DNA from: Bradyrhizobium archetypum
Lineage (GTDB): Bacteria; Pseudomonadota; Alphaproteobacteria; Rhizobiales; Xanthobacteraceae
DNA: 64,000 nucleotides
NCBI RefSeq assembly: GCF_013114835.1
Contig: NZ_JAAVLW010000004.1
Coordinates: 248,001-312,000, forward strand
Direction: 5' to 3'
A program made the translations under genes and the position numbers. The notes below the pieces were generated by a model, which saw only the letters and a program-made list of their open reading frames with translations, did no database searches and was not told the DNA's origin. Below are positions 63,859 to 64,000 of the stretch, piece after piece. Within the stretch, counting starts at the first letter, position 1, and the number at the start of each line of letters is the position of its first letter.

Positions 63859-64000
63859 ATGGCTGACAGCGTTTACAAGGTCATCGAGGTGATCGGCACC
63901 AGCACGGAATCCTGGGAAAAGGCCGCTGCCGGCGCGGTCAGCCGCGCGGGAGAGACGCTGCGCGATCTGCGCGTCGCCGAGGTGATGAAACTGGATCTGC
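63859..64000 (+). CDS. Dodecin family protein, 5' part only
   Basis: The first 47 residues of a dodecin, cut by the window end. M-A-D-S-V-Y-K-V-I-E-V-I-G-T-S and S-W-E-K-A-A-A-G-A-V-S-R-A and L-R-D-L-R-V-A-E-V match the flavin-storage dodecamer family (about 70 residues), where W in S-W-E-K stacks on flavin. GGGAGGACG precedes the ATG. Confidence 0.88.
   Translation, partial: MADSVYKVIEVIGTSTESWEKAAAGAVSRAGETLRDLRVAEVMKLDL

Overview
This is a 64 kb chromosomal segment from a high-GC alphaproteobacterium, most likely Bradyrhizobium or a close relative. Evidence for that is the DUF982 and DUF2778 proteins, a glycerol ABC operon of the rhizobial glpRDSTPQUV type, a thiOSGE-thiC order behind a TPP riboswitch, BA14K and PRC-barrel envelope proteins, and several families of short dispersed palindromic repeats of a kind I associate with Bradyrhizobium. 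I see no rRNA, tRNA, CRISPR array, phage or insertion sequence. Most of the window is ordinary housekeeping and catabolic chromosome.

Layout. 0-1.1 kb: DUF2778 tail, DUF982 protein, NTF2-like protein. 1.1-7.8 kb (minus): a compact operon-like cluster under a GntR regulator, encoding an SsuA/TauA-type ABC transporter with two different permeases, a NodB-type deacetylase with an altered metal motif, a fumarylacetoacetate-hydrolase family enzyme and a stand-alone MetE-type methyltransferase. Its substrate is unknown and it is the best candidate here for an undescribed pathway. 8.0-11 kb: MarR regulator with an 18-bp palindrome, an enoyl-CoA isomerase-like protein and a GMC oxidoreductase. 11-16 kb: hemE, a small acidic protein, slyX/trhO, gamma-glutamyltransferase, FKBP isomerase and a decayed 2-hydroxyacid dehydrogenase. 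16-23 kb: cupin, crotonase, VOC protein, PMT-family glycosyltransferase, OmpA-like protein with a perfect Crp-type upstream site, AlkX/YcaQ DNA glycosylase and an H1-like Lys/Ala repeat protein.

23-31 kb: a two-gene RND efflux operon with a TetR gene downstream, a flavin reductase, an L,D-transpeptidase and a K+ channel with a C-terminal zinc ribbon. 31-41 kb: serine hydrolase, SMP-30 protein, then a tight fatty-acid beta-oxidation operon (fadE, thiolase, fadJ, thioesterase) whose genes overlap by 1-4 bases or lie 2 bases apart. 41-42.5 kb: small envelope and hypothetical proteins. 42.5-52 kb: glycerol uptake and catabolism (glpR, a Rid protein, glpD, glpS, glpT, glpP, glpQ, glpU, glpV), in which the two ATPases have complementary defects. 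52-56.3 kb: old yellow enzyme, an SPFH protein, a 1.1 kb repeat island, a stand-alone Fis-type DNA-binding protein and a hypothetical protein.

56-61.3 kb (minus): thiamine operon, with promoter and TPP riboswitch directly upstream of thiO and then thiS, thiG, thiE, thiC. Dispersed repeats are lodged between thiS and thiG and between thiE and thiC. 61.3-64 kb: lytic transglycosylase, a CxxC mini-protein, two PRC-barrel proteins, a strong terminator and the start of a dodecin gene cut by the window end.
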